Positions 51,671 through 60,928 of a stretch of DNA of 64,000 bases are shown here, one piece after another. The DNA comes from Alteromonas sp. KUL106. Lineage in GTDB: Bacteria > Pseudomonadota > Gammaproteobacteria > Enterobacterales > Alteromonadaceae. The first letter of the stretch is position 1, and each line of letters starts with the position of its first letter. The position numbers were made by a program, and so were the translations under genes. The stretch is from contig NZ_BLIG01000024.1 in the NCBI RefSeq assembly GCF_009811415.1, positions 124,001-188,000 on the forward strand. The letters are read 5' to 3'. The notes under the pieces are model-generated. The model was given only the letters and a program-made list of their open reading frames with translations, was not told the origin of the DNA and made no database searches.

Positions 51671-54600
51671 TTATGCTTCTGCGAAGGCTACAGCTTCGTC
51701 GATATCTACCGCTACCATGCGAGAAACGCCTGGTTCCGCCATAGTAACACCGGTAAGGTGACTTGCCATTTCCATCGCTATTTTATTATGGGTGATATAA
51801 ATAAACTGCACTGTTTGCGACATTTCTGACACTAGATTACAAAAGCGCCCTACATTTGCATCATCCAATGGTGCATCTACTTCATCCAACAAACAAAATG
51901 GTGCTGGATTTAATCTAAAAATAGCAAACACCAATGATAAAGCGGTTAATGCTTTTTCTCCACCGCTTAAAAGGTGAATCGTACTATTTTTCTTACCGGG
52001 TGGGCGAGCCATAATAGTAACGCCAGTTTCAAGTAAGTCGTCATCGGTAAGCGCAAGATAAGCCGAACCTCCCCCAAATACTTTCGGGAAAAGCAATTTT
52101 AAGTCTTCGTTGACTTGTTCAAACGTAGTGGAGAAACGGCTCCGTGTTTCTTTATCAATTTTTCGAATGGCTGACTGCAAGGTCTCTAATGCTTCGACTA
52201 AGTCGTTATGCTGCGTATCTAAATGAGACTTCCTTTCAAACTGCGTTTCGTACTCTTCAACTGCCGCTAAATTGACCGCACCCAAACGCTGCAAATTTGC
52301 CTGTGTTTTTTCAAGGTCTTCTTGCCAACGCTTTTCTTCTGCATCGTCTGGCAGGGTTTCTATGATGCTTTTCAGTGATTGTTGTGTATCGTTAAGCTGC
52401 TCTAAAATAGTGTTTGCGCGAACACGATACCCTTCAATGTCGATGCTGAGCTTATCGATATTGGTTTGGCGAGCGTGAATATCTTTACTTAGCGCTTGGT
52501 GACCTTTTTCAGCTTCTCGTAACCATTGCTCTATATCTTCAAGGGCCGCTTGTTTTTCACGCTTTAATTGCTCGAGTTCCGACTTGTTTTCCAACAGTGA
52601 CTGTAGTTCAGCCTCTTGCACTTCCTGTGGAGAAGTGAGTTGGGTCAGTTCTTGTATGAGTCTCTCTTTATTCCGGACGTATTCTTCACGCTGCTGCAGA
52701 TTACGCGTAACCTGCTGACTATACAAATTCTGATGATTTTCCAACTGCTGTTTTTTAAGCGCAAGTTCATGATTTTGCGAAGTTAAAGCGTCAACCAACG
52801 CCCGCAAATCTGACACATTCCGCTCGTTAGCATCACGTTTTAAATTCACTTCATCTATATGCACTTCATGCTCGAGAATTTGTGCCTCATACACTTCCAA
52901 CTTTTCAGAAAGTTGCGCAAGTTGCTCCTCTTCTTTACCTAACATACTTTCTTGCTTGGCGAGTTCATCGTTGAGTTTAGACGTGCGTGAAGACTGCTGC
53001 TCTTGCTGCATTTCAAGCAGTGACAACTTGTTTTTTAATTGTGTCCGTTGATTTTCTTTGTCGCTAAGTTTGCCTACTAGTGATTGCTTTTTTGCATCAA
53101 TTTCAGCAAGTGCCTGTTGAGCATTTGCCAATGAAACATCGACTTCTGCAATATCATGCTCGGCAACGGTAATCGACTCACTGAGCGCATGTATTTTATT
53201 CGCTCGCTGTAATGCACCATCGCTGACTTCACCTGGTTTCACTACCCACTGTTCGCTCGCCCATAGCCCTGACGGCGATATTAAACTGGTAAACCCCGCC
53301 GCGTGATATGCATGCATCGTTTCAGTGTTATGTGTGCGGTTTTCGATGAGATAGGCAAGCTCATTATCGTCTTCGCATAAGTAGATGTCGTTAAAAAATG
53401 CGGGCACGCGCGCGTTAGTGGGCGCATTTTCTTGAGAGTGCGAGCCGGAATCACTCGCGTCAACAAGCAATGCCGCTGCCAGTGATCCTGACCTAGCTTC
53501 AGTTATAAACGCTGTGCTCGAAAAGACCTTTATTCCGTTGGGTAAGTTTTCTTTCTGCCCGATTAGCGCGTCGATGCTATGGCTTTTCGCAACAACGGGG
53601 TCTTTTATGTGTTGTAACAGAGCTTCAACACAGGGCGCTAGCGCCTCTTTCGATTGAAATTGCTGCCAAAGCTTTTCGATATTCTCAAGGCTTGTTTCAT
53701 CATTGTTAGTGGCGTCTTGTTGCAGCGCTTCAAGCGCAGCCATGGTAGAGCGCTTAGCTTGCAAGCTCCCTTGGGCCTCGCGAAGCTTGATCTCTAAAGC
53801 TTTTACCTGATGTTCTTGATTTGTGGCCGAATCATTTACAGCGGTAAGCGCGTCTTGAATTTCACTAATTTCAAAGTCAATCTCTTCGCACTGGCCGTTT
53901 AGCATCGCTATCTGGCCCGTATAATCTTCGTTACTCAGTTGTGCAAGCTCATCATTTATTTCACTAATTCGCTGCGACGTGCGTAACTGCATACTCATCG
54001 TCGACTGAATTTGGCTGTGGCACTGCTGTACATTATGGCGAAGTTGATTATAGGTCTGTTCTTGTTCCCGCGCTTTTGCGTTAAATTCTCTCAGCGTTTG
54101 TTCAGCATCTTCGAAGCGTTCTTTCGTGCTGTCTAGTTCCGCTTCTTTCAACGCGATTGCTGGCTCAATATCGTCAAGCGCGCCGCTTGATATTGCGAGT
54201 GCCTCTTGTGCTTCTTCGATTGAATGGTTGAGTACCTCGAGCTGCTCACTCATTCGGGCTAACTCTTGCTCAACCTGCCCTTTACGCTGTTTAGCATGGA
54301 GCGCGTTTTGCTCTAGTCGCGTTATTGCGTTACTGATAGTGAAAAGCTGTTGCTGTAAGTCGTCAATATGCTGTTTAGTTTCCACTTGCTTAGTTTTATA
54401 CGATTCAAGCCCGGCCTCATCACCCTGTAGCCTTGCTGCTAAGTCGTCTACTTCTAGCTGAAGCGCTTGCTGCTGCTTTTGCAAGGCTTCTATGTGCTCG
54501 CTATTTTTAAGAAACCGAATGGCTGCCAGCTGACCTTTTAACTCTCTAACTTGTGCTCTTAAGGTTTTATAACGAGTTGCTGCAGCGGCTTGCCGCTGTA

Positions 54601-55222
54601 ACTTTTCTATCTGCTTTCCTAGCTCATCGCGAACATCATTCAGGCGTTCAAGATTGTCTTGTGTATGCCTAATGCGGTTTTCAGTTTCTCTTCGACGCTC
54701 TTTGTATTTTGAAATGCCCGCCGCTTCTTCTATAAAAACGCGAAGTTCTTGTGGCTTTGATTCAATTAGCCGTGAGATCATTCCCTGCTCTATAATGGCA
54801 TAAGAGCGCGGGCCTAATCCTGTTCCCAAAAACAAATCGGTAACATCGCGTCTGCGACACTTGGTTCCATTGAGAAAATACGTCGATGTAGCATCGCGGG
54901 TGACCAAACGCTTTACAGACAATTCATTATAATTGGCAAACTCACCCGCTATACGCCCCGAACTATTATCAAAAACTAATTCGACACTGCACTGCCCAAC
55001 AGGCTTACGAGAAGATGAACCGTTGAAGATGACATCCGTCATAGCGTCACCGCGTAAGTTTTTTGCGGAACTTTCTCCTAAGACCCAGCGAATAGCATCA
55101 ATGACATTCGATTTTCCGCAGCCGTTAGGCCCTACTATAGCCGTCATCTCGCCGGGAAAAGGAATGGAAGTGGGCTCAACGAAGGATTTAAAACCGGCAA
55201 GTTTTATCTTTTTAAGCCGCAT
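51671..55222 (-). CDS. smc: chromosome segregation protein SMC
   Basis: A 1183-residue SMC ATPase that compacts and segregates the chromosome. The N-terminal head has Walker A GPNGCGKSN at about 32-40. Two long coiled coils surround a hinge at about 500-660. The C-terminal head carries the signature LSGGEKALTALSL and Walker B LLDEVDAPLDD. Length is typical of bacterial SMC (about 1170-1190). It is the first gene of smc-zipA. The ATG codon is followed by RLKKIKLAGFKSF, the standard family start. ScpA and ScpB are not in this window. Confidence 0.98.
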   Translation of the reverse strand: MRLKKIKLAGFKSFVEPTSIPFPGEMTAIVGPNGCGKSNVIDAIRWVLGESSAKNLRGDAMTDVIFNGSSSRKPVGQCSVELVFDNSSGRIAGEFANYNELSVKRLVTRDATSTYFLNGTKCRRRDVTDLFLGTGLGPRSYAIIEQGMISRLIESKPQELRVFIEEAAGISKYKERRRETENRIRHTQDNLERLNDVRDELGKQIEKLQRQAAAATRYKTLRAQVRELKGQLAAIRFLKNSEHIEALQKQQQALQLEVDDLAARLQGDEAGLESYKTKQVETKQHIDDLQQQLFTISNAITRLEQNALHAKQRKGQVEQELARMSEQLEVLNHSIEEAQEALAISSGALDDIEPAIALKEAELDSTKERFEDAEQTLREFNAKAREQEQTYNQLRHNVQQCHSQIQSTMSMQLRTSQRISEINDELAQLSNEDYTGQIAMLNGQCEEIDFEISEIQDALTAVNDSATNQEHQVKALEIKLREAQGSLQAKRSTMAALEALQQDATNNDETSLENIEKLWQQFQSKEALAPCVEALLQHIKDPVVAKSHSIDALIGQKENLPNGIKVFSSTAFITEARSGSLAAALLVDASDSGSHSQENAPTNARVPAFFNDIYLCEDDNELAYLIENRTHNTETMHAYHAAGFTSLISPSGLWASEQWVVKPGEVSDGALQRANKIHALSESITVAEHDIAEVDVSLANAQQALAEIDAKKQSLVGKLSDKENQRTQLKNKLSLLEMQQEQQSSRTSKLNDELAKQESMLGKEEEQLAQLSEKLEVYEAQILEHEVHIDEVNLKRDANERNVSDLRALVDALTSQNHELALKKQQLENHQNLYSQQVTRNLQQREEYVRNKERLIQELTQLTSPQEVQEAELQSLLENKSELEQLKREKQAALEDIEQWLREAEKGHQALSKDIHARQTNIDKLSIDIEGYRVRANTILEQLNDTQQSLKSIIETLPDDAEEKRWQEDLEKTQANLQRLGAVNLAAVEEYETQFERKSHLDTQHNDLVEALETLQSAIRKIDKETRSRFSTTFEQVNEDLKLLFPKVFGGGSAYLALTDDDLLETGVTIMARPPGKKNSTIHLLSGGEKALTALSLVFAIFRLNPAPFCLLDEVDAPLDDANVGRFCNLVSEMSQTVQFIYITHNKIAMEMASHLTGVTMAEPGVSRMVAVDIDEAVAFAEA

Positions 55223-55464
55223 GTTTCGTCTCTCTGCAATACAGAGTCAGCGACCTATAGCGCGAGTAGGACGACTGAACAAGCTGACGAATTAGGAATG
55301 ATACAATCACACGGAAGATTCTTTTGTTATTATATTTCGACTCTACCAAATCTAACAGCTTGTAACAATTACCATTTCAGTGAGTTAGGCAGAGAATGCC
55401 ACTTACGCGTATGATAAAGCTTAGAGTCAGTAAACATGGCGTTAAACACGCAAAAGGAGTACGA

Positions 55465-56202
55465 ATGAGTTCAGGTGGTGTGCATTATTTTTTCGAAGGC
55501 TTTTCGCTTATCAAAACCAAAGGGTTAAAGCGTTTTGTGTTTGTGCCGCTAACCATCAACGTGGTGCTTTTTTCCGTGGCTTTTTATTTCCTTTTTGGAC
55601 AGATAGAGATGGGCATTGCGTATGTTATCGATCTCGTCCCTGAATGGTTAGGTTGGATAAAAACCGCTATAAGCTTTTTCTTGTGGCCCTTGGCGGTGAT
55701 TAGCGTACTGTTAATTTTCGCCCTTATTTTCGGTACTTTAGCTAATTGGATAGCCGCGCCTTTCAATGGCGTGCTATCAGAAAAAGTAGAGCGTCACTTA
55801 ACGGGGCAGGACTTAGGCGATGAAGGCGTCATGTCTTTGGTCAAAGACATTCCACGCACGATTAGCCGTGAACTCACTAAACTCATTTGGTATGTGCCTC
55901 GCGCCATCGGCTTTTTACTATTGTTTTTCTTTCTTCCTGTTATCGGTCAAGTGCTTTGGTTTTTATTCAACGCTTGGATGATGGCTATTCAATATTGCGA
56001 TTACCCTTATGATAACCACAAAATAGATTTTACTCGTATGCGTTTGCATCTAGGTGAACATAAAGGCAAAGCTATGACGTTTGGAATGATGGTTAACGTA
56101 TTTTCTCTTATCCCCGTGGTTAACTTCATTGTTATGCCGGTAGCAATTTGCGGCGCGACGTCAATGTGGGTTCGCGAGCTCAAACATACACTTCATGATT
56201 AA
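55465..56202 (+). CDS. cysZ: sulfate transporter CysZ
   Basis: A 245-residue inner-membrane protein of the CysZ/EI24 family, which imports sulfate for cysteine biosynthesis. It starts SSGGVHYFFEGFSLI and has four or more hydrophobic segments and a conserved WYVPRAIGFLL block. The ORF is open from 55396, but the ATG at 55465 has AAAGGAG at ideal spacing and gives the family's usual N-terminus and length (E. coli CysZ 253). It is divergent from smc and convergent with the Sel1 protein gene. Confidence 0.93.
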   Translation: MSSGGVHYFFEGFSLIKTKGLKRFVFVPLTINVVLFSVAFYFLFGQIEMGIAYVIDLVPEWLGWIKTAISFFLWPLAVISVLLIFALIFGTLANWIAAPFNGVLSEKVERHLTGQDLGDEGVMSLVKDIPRTISRELTKLIWYVPRAIGFLLLFFFLPVIGQVLWFLFNAWMMAIQYCDYPYDNHKIDFTRMRLHLGEHKGKAMTFGMMVNVFSLIPVVNFIVMPVAICGATSMWVRELKHTLHD

Positions 56203-56268
56203 GGCGCACTACTCACCTGCAAGACAGTCACAGGAGAAACGACATAACTCGTTAATGAGCAATTTTCC

Positions 56269-56302
56269 GTTTTATACTCACTTGGTAAAGCGAGTATAAA
56301 AC
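56269..56302. terminator. hairpin between convergent cysZ and Sel1-protein genes
   Basis: GTTTTATACTC and GAGTATAAAAC form an 11-bp stem with a further CTT/AAG pairing inside. The T-stretch lies within the stem rather than after it. The position suggests a bidirectional terminator. Confidence 0.55.
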
Positions 56303-56329
56303 TCTATCTGCTTAAAGACTCAGACCTTA

Positions 56330-57931
56330 TTATTGGCCTTGCGCGCTCGCGAAGGCTTCATATTCTGCTAGCCAATGTGCGGCTTCTTTTTGATTGCCAT
56401 TATTGTGGAACACTTGAAAGAAATTCATCGATATGGGTCGCTGCGCATTCTGTTTTTTTAGCTGTTGCTCCCAAAGTACCAGATACAAAGGAGGAATTAC
56501 CCCGCTATCGTGATGTTCCATAAAGGTAATCCTGCGGCTAGGCTTATAACTGTTCACGCCTAATACGGCGCAGGTCTTTGCGCGAGCAATAATGGTCGAT
56601 GGATCTATATCTAGCCAATTACTAACGGTCGTGTGTGGCGCATACCAATAATCAGTATCGACAATAAGATTGGGCGGTAAAAAATCACCGATGCCATTTT
56701 CATCACATAGTTTGTTCGCCATGCCTTTGCCCATGGGATATTCATCTGCAAAGCCAGAAAAGTGGGCCAACTCATGAACAAAAACCGAGTATGCATCACT
56801 GATATCTAAATACATCACCCCGTTTTGGACATTCGCTTTACCTTGTTCTGCCACAACAATCGCATGACTAAACTTGCGCTTTTTCGCAATACTCGCCAAC
56901 GGCGCGATCCCGCACCCCAAAACCCCGGTATTTTTGAAGTTTGACTCACAGCTTAATACTTCGGCGTTTAACCAGATTGGAGGGGCTAAGCATATAGACA
57001 GCCCTTGCAACCGGTCATCATTTTTAAACGTTTCATAAAGGGTATGCGCACGCATGATGGTAGCTAAACTTGTCGCAAACGGCTGTATTCGTTGAAGGCA
57101 ATCTTTTTCCTTTTCCCAATCAAATGAACCCGAGTACTTTATCGCTTGCTGCTCTGAATATGACGTGTATCGTTCGGTAGCGTCCAGCGCTTGTTTTGCT
57201 TGCGCATGGCCTTTTTCAGCAGCTACTTTAAAGTGCTCTCTCGCTTTCGCATGCTCTCCTTCACCCCACAGCAATCGGCCATATTTAAACGCGCTTTGCA
57301 TATCTAGCGTGGCAGTTTTCGCTAATAGAGGCTTTGCTAGCGCCTGCTGGCCATGCAGCAAATACCAATCTGCCAGCGCAGCTTGAGCAGGTAAATAGTC
57401 TTGAGAGGCTGCCCGCACCAACCACTTTTCACGCTTTTCTGGCGAGTCCGTTGACATAGCAAAAGCGAGCTGTGCCTCTGCAACGTTGCCTAATGCTGCC
57501 AAACGCATAAAGCGCTTAGAAGCGCCCTCTTCTCCAAGAATTTGGTAAAGCAACCATGCTGCATCTGCGTTTTCAAGATTAACGAGCTTTTCGAGGTAGT
57601 GGACCGTGTTTGATTTATCGATAGCGCCAATGGCGAGAAACTGCTTTTCGTAAGCAGACTCAAATTGCTCTAAAAGTATAGATTGCGCCACTTCACTGCC
57701 TTGTTTAGACGCTAACCACAAAAAAGCCAGCGCCTCGTCAATATCAGTATGTGGCGAATAAGATGAAGAAGACAACTCATCATTCAGCTTGCTTGCCTTC
57801 TCTGTTAATGGAACATTTTCAGAGTGAAACTGAAGAACCCTTTGCGCGTTAGCGATGAGTTGAGGAATATAACGCCCGCTGTCGCCCGCAACAATGAGCA
57901 GTGCGAACACTGCTAGAAATAAGCCTCGCAT
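56330..57931 (-). CDS. Sel1/TPR-repeat protein with HExxH zinc-metallopeptidase motif
   Basis: A 533-residue protein with an N-terminal hydrophobic segment (residues 3-17) that is either a signal peptide or an anchor, so it is probably periplasmic. Residues about 65-270 hold Sel1/TPR-like repeats (ALADWYLLHGQ, YGRLLWGEGEHAKAREHF). Residues 386-398 read HELAHFSGFADEY, which has the HExxH zinc signature plus an Asp-Glu pair. This is like M64-type peptidases, where HExxHxxGxxDE occurs. Several cysteines flank this region. It starts 13 nt after the nlpI stop, so co-expression is expected. I do not know a named homologue. A protease is inferred from the motif only and is unproven. Confidence 0.75.
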   Translation of the reverse strand: MRGLFLAVFALLIVAGDSGRYIPQLIANAQRVLQFHSENVPLTEKASKLNDELSSSSYSPHTDIDEALAFLWLASKQGSEVAQSILLEQFESAYEKQFLAIGAIDKSNTVHYLEKLVNLENADAAWLLYQILGEEGASKRFMRLAALGNVAEAQLAFAMSTDSPEKREKWLVRAASQDYLPAQAALADWYLLHGQQALAKPLLAKTATLDMQSAFKYGRLLWGEGEHAKAREHFKVAAEKGHAQAKQALDATERYTSYSEQQAIKYSGSFDWEKEKDCLQRIQPFATSLATIMRAHTLYETFKNDDRLQGLSICLAPPIWLNAEVLSCESNFKNTGVLGCGIAPLASIAKKRKFSHAIVVAEQGKANVQNGVMYLDISDAYSVFVHELAHFSGFADEYPMGKGMANKLCDENGIGDFLPPNLIVDTDYWYAPHTTVSNWLDIDPSTIIARAKTCAVLGVNSYKPSRRITFMEHHDSGVIPPLYLVLWEQQLKKQNAQRPISMNFFQVFHNNGNQKEAAHWLAEYEAFASAQGQ

Positions 57932-57943
57932 AACGTAAGTCGG

Positions 57944-58846
57944 TTACTCTTCGTTTACTGGCGTGCTAGCGGCCTGTTCGCGCAAACGGTTTAATTCCAT
58001 TCTAGCGTATCGGTGTTCAACGTAATCAAATACATTAGTGCTTAATGCTAGCTTAAAATAGTTAGACGCTACGCCGCTGTTTCCTCGATGACTATGAAAC
58101 TTGCCTAGGTAGAAATATGCCTCGCACAGCCTGTCTGTCAGTTCTTTTTGACTTTTCACTCCATCTAGTAACGAGTTCAGCACCGCGTTTTCACTCACCG
58201 TACCTAAGAATAAATCCACCAGCGTGGTTGCCCAGTGGTCATTGTTTAAGTTAGGTCGAATTGAAGCGAGGTATGTTTGCCCGTCAGCCTGTGATAGGTC
58301 ATGGTGAGCAAAATAAGCCCACAGTGCTCGGAACGGGTCGCTGTCGTCTTTTTCAAAAAAGCGATTTAGATCAGTGATAGCCAGTTCAGCTCTTCCACCG
58401 TAGTACAGCGCGATCCCTCGATTTAAAAATGCAAAATCGTAATCAGGGTTGATCTCTAAGGTAGAGTCGAAAGCGTCATACGCTTGAATGAAATCGTTTT
58501 GCTGAATATAGTGAATACCCATCGAGTTATGGGCCTCAGCTAAGTCAGGTTTTAAATTAATTGCCTGAGAATAATCAAATTGGGCAAGGCCTCCTAAACC
58601 AACGCTGTCGTAAAGCATACCTCGTTGAAAGTGAAGCTCGGCTTTGTCTTCATCTGAAAGCGCTGGACTTGTTAAGACTTGGTTATAGCGCGCAATAGCC
58701 ATTTCAGAACGCGGGTTTATCGGTGCTGGCTCGGCTAAGAGCAAGTTTCCCATTTGAGGTCTTTCTGAAACCGATGTTGTTTGCGCACAACCGCTTAAAA
58801 TAGCAACGAATAAAGAAAAAAAGATGAGACTAACGTTTCTGCACAT
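57944..58846 (-). CDS. nlpI: lipoprotein NlpI (TPR adaptor)
   Basis: A 300-residue outer-membrane lipoprotein with signal peptide and lipobox LSGC (Cys20). TPR helices follow over residues 50-280 (LHFQRGMLYDSVG, AHNSMGIHYIQQND, AFLNRGIALYYGG). Length matches E. coli NlpI (294), which is an adaptor that delivers substrates to the Prc protease and scaffolds peptidoglycan endopeptidases. The same role is inferred here. The Sel1/HExxH protein gene follows 13 nt downstream and could encode a functional partner. Upstream is the divergent cdd gene. Confidence 0.92.
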   Translation of the reverse strand: MCRNVSLIFFSLFVAILSGCAQTTSVSERPQMGNLLLAEPAPINPRSEMAIARYNQVLTSPALSDEDKAELHFQRGMLYDSVGLGGLAQFDYSQAINLKPDLAEAHNSMGIHYIQQNDFIQAYDAFDSTLEINPDYDFAFLNRGIALYYGGRAELAITDLNRFFEKDDSDPFRALWAYFAHHDLSQADGQTYLASIRPNLNNDHWATTLVDLFLGTVSENAVLNSLLDGVKSQKELTDRLCEAYFYLGKFHSHRGNSGVASNYFKLALSTNVFDYVEHRYARMELNRLREQAASTPVNEE

Positions 58847-58981
58847 GGTAAAAAAGCATTCTATAAAAAAAGAAAAAACCGCCTGCGCATTAAGTATACG
58901 CTTGTTGCGGCGTTAATGCCGCCAACCTTCTCGCATTTGATGATAAAAGTAAAGCGTAATGGGTGGTTAACACAGGTAGCT

Positions 58982-59389
58982 ATGAAGAAAAATAATTTAG
59001 AACAACTATCACAACTTGCTTTTGACGCACAGAAAAACTCTCACTCACCTTACTCCAACTTTAAAGTTGGCGCTGCAGTGCTTACCCCCAGCGGAGAAAC
59101 CTATTCAGGTTGTAATGTAGAAAGTGCTGCATTCCCGCTAGGCCAATGCGCAGAGGCCACCGCTATCGGCAATATGGTTACACAAGGCCATAATCGTATC
59201 GCACATATCGTTATCGCAAGTCCAAATGACGAGTTTTGTTTTCCATGCGGTGGATGTAGGCAAAAGATTGCTGAATTCGCGCCGGATGAAACCCCTGTAA
59301 CCATGGTGAGTCAAAGCGGCAACACGTTCGCAACCACGATTGGTGAATTACTCCCACATGCCTTCAGGGCGCACGATTTAGATAAATAA
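58982..59389 (+). CDS. cdd: cytidine deaminase
   Basis: A 135-residue homotetramer-type cytidine deaminase that converts cytidine and deoxycytidine to uridine and deoxyuridine. The zinc site is visible as CAE in LGQCAEATA and PCGGC. The first cysteine-containing region CNVESAAFPLG is also present. The ORF is open from 58916, but AGG before the ATG at 58982 and the family's short N-terminus support the later start. It is divergent from nlpI. Confidence 0.93.
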   Translation: MKKNNLEQLSQLAFDAQKNSHSPYSNFKVGAAVLTPSGETYSGCNVESAAFPLGQCAEATAIGNMVTQGHNRIAHIVIASPNDEFCFPCGGCRQKIAEFAPDETPVTMVSQSGNTFATTIGELLPHAFRAHDLDK

Positions 59390-59498
59390 ATCTTCAATGG
59401 AAAACCGTTCGTAAATGAGGCTAATGCAAACGTTAGTTGTACTTGCCTCGTTTAGACATTTATCTTAGGGCTTGTCGAAATTAGCTGCCCGAAGGGGC

Positions 59499-59598
59499 CG
59501 CCATTTATACGGCGTTGACTGTTTTTGATTTAGACCCACTAGACCCGTAAACAGTCGCCTTGCCTAAATGGCGCGCTATTCGCTATGCACTATTCGCT
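59499..59598. repeat. nested inverted repeats with short direct repeats
   Basis: CGCCATTT (59499-59506) pairs with AAATGGCG (59566-59573). Inside it GACTGTTT (59517-59524) pairs with AAACAGTC (59549-59556), so one extended hairpin can form. AGACCC occurs twice in the apical loop. CTATTCGCT occurs twice just outside (59576-59584 and 59590-59598). It lies between the convergent cdd and anti-sigma genes. Confidence 0.6.
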
Positions 59599-59657
59599 GC
59601 AAAAGTGCACAGCAAAGATCAACACGTCCTAGTTCAGTATTATTAAAAATGAGCGCA

Positions 59658-60314
59658 TCAACACATCAATGCTTTTGCGGATTGTTTAATCGCGAGTATT
59701 CTCCCTTGTGCATCGAAGGCTAGCGCAACGCGAGTGCCGATATCAATATCTCCTTCAATGCGACCGTGAGTGTTTAGCGATGCTATTAGGTTTTCAGAAA
59801 CCACGACCTGCTGATTACTACAGTTTACCAAAAGCCAGTATCCGTCTTGCGCTTTAAGGGTTGCTGGTTCTAACGATACCGCTCTAGCCACTAAATTGCT
59901 TTCAATATACTGTTGAGTATAGGCATTAAAACGCGCGTTATAATCATAACCAGTCTTGTTAGCCAACAGTTTGTCTTCGCCCACGAAACCATGGTAGTGC
60001 ACAATATCTATTTGGTGTGCCGCCCCTGGGTTATATTCGTGGCGCAATCCAATGTGATATACCCCTAACATTGCAACAAGAGAAAACGCCACTGCCGTTA
60101 GCCTCAATGTTGACGAAGCGAAATAGGCGCGAATGTGTGAAGTCGCTGATGTAAATGCTCGTTCGGTTGCACTGCTCTTCGCTATCCCGTTATTGTGCGC
60201 AAGCACGGCTGCACGTAGCTTACTATTGACCTGTTCGGCCATAATGTCATTTTGCTTTTGGACCTGCTGGCTGCGCCTAAACGCCTCTTGTAGTTCTTTA
60301 TCTGTTATAGACAT
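59658..60314 (-). CDS. putative membrane-bound anti-sigma factor
   Basis: A 218-residue single-pass membrane protein. It has a cytoplasmic N-terminal part of about 68 residues with a helical EAFRRSQQVQKQND segment. One transmembrane helix follows (about 70-88, LTAVAFSLVAMLGVYHIGL), then a periplasmic C-terminal domain with a single Cys pair (NCSN and the terminal Cys). It starts 2 nt after the ECF sigma-factor stop, which is the normal place and topology of an anti-sigma factor. No zinc-binding anti-sigma (ZAS) motif and no FecR domain are seen. The role is inferred from topology and position only. Confidence 0.6.
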   Translation of the reverse strand: MSITDKELQEAFRRSQQVQKQNDIMAEQVNSKLRAAVLAHNNGIAKSSATERAFTSATSHIRAYFASSTLRLTAVAFSLVAMLGVYHIGLRHEYNPGAAHQIDIVHYHGFVGEDKLLANKTGYDYNARFNAYTQQYIESNLVARAVSLEPATLKAQDGYWLLVNCSNQQVVVSENLIASLNTHGRIEGDIDIGTRVALAFDAQGRILAIKQSAKALMC

Positions 60315-60316
60315 AA

Positions 60317-60919
60317 TTACAATTTCTCCAGCATCGTTCTAAGAGCGTCTTTCGCGTAACGTATGCGTGTTTTCACCGTTTCTTTTTCAGCGCTACAGAT
60401 GTTGGCTATTTGCTCAACAGTAAAACCCTCAAATTGAAGAGAGAGCGCCTCTTTTTGCTTGTAGGGCAACAACTGCATACAGGCTTTAAACGCGTCTTTT
60501 TCTAATCCTTTTGCTACATCGTTTTCTACTGAAATCTGTACGTGTTTGAGTTGTTCAGATAACGATAACGCTTCTACTGCTTCGCTGTTATATTCAATTT
60601 TGCTATTTTTACGACATTCATCAATGAGCGTTCGCCTAGCAATAGTAAACAGCCATGCCTGAAAATTCTCGCCACTTTTGAATAAATGGCGCCTTTCAAT
60701 AACCTTAATCCATGTACGCTGGCATACATCTTCCGCCATAGTGCTATCGCTTAACATTCTCAAAAAATAAAAGAGCTTGTTGCTGTGTAAATCAAAGAGC
60801 GCGGCTAACGATGCGTCATCACCCTTTTTACCGTACTGCAGCATTAGTCTCTCACTCACGCCTAACGCAGTTGTGCGCTTCCCTTGAATCAGGCTTTGCA
60901 AGCTTGCGCCTATACTCAT
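60317..60919 (-). CDS. ECF-type RNA polymerase sigma factor
   Basis: A 200-residue extracytoplasmic-function sigma factor. Region 2 is at about 40-105 (LFDLHSNKLFYFLRML, DVCQRTWIKVI, FQAWLFTIARRTLIDECRK), and region 4 at about 140-198 (LPYKQKEALSLQFEGFTVEQIA, ETVKTRIRYAKDALR). The N-terminal 25 residues are an extension. It sits between a TonB-like protein gene and a putative anti-sigma factor gene with gaps of 9 and 2 nt, so they form one operon. No TonB receptor with a signalling domain is in the window. The regulon is unknown. Confidence 0.9.
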   Translation of the reverse strand: MSIGASLQSLIQGKRTTALGVSERLMLQYGKKGDDASLAALFDLHSNKLFYFLRMLSDSTMAEDVCQRTWIKVIERRHLFKSGENFQAWLFTIARRTLIDECRKNSKIEYNSEAVEALSLSEQLKHVQISVENDVAKGLEKDAFKACMQLLPYKQKEALSLQFEGFTVEQIANICSAEKETVKTRIRYAKDALRTMLEKL

Positions 60920-60928
60920 AGGCTGTCC

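Noticed and set aside
59499..59598. Integron attC-like recombination site
   Set aside because: The nested inverted repeats resemble attC folding, but the conserved RYYYAAC/GTTRRRY end boxes are not found and the neighbours are ordinary housekeeping genes, with no integrase.
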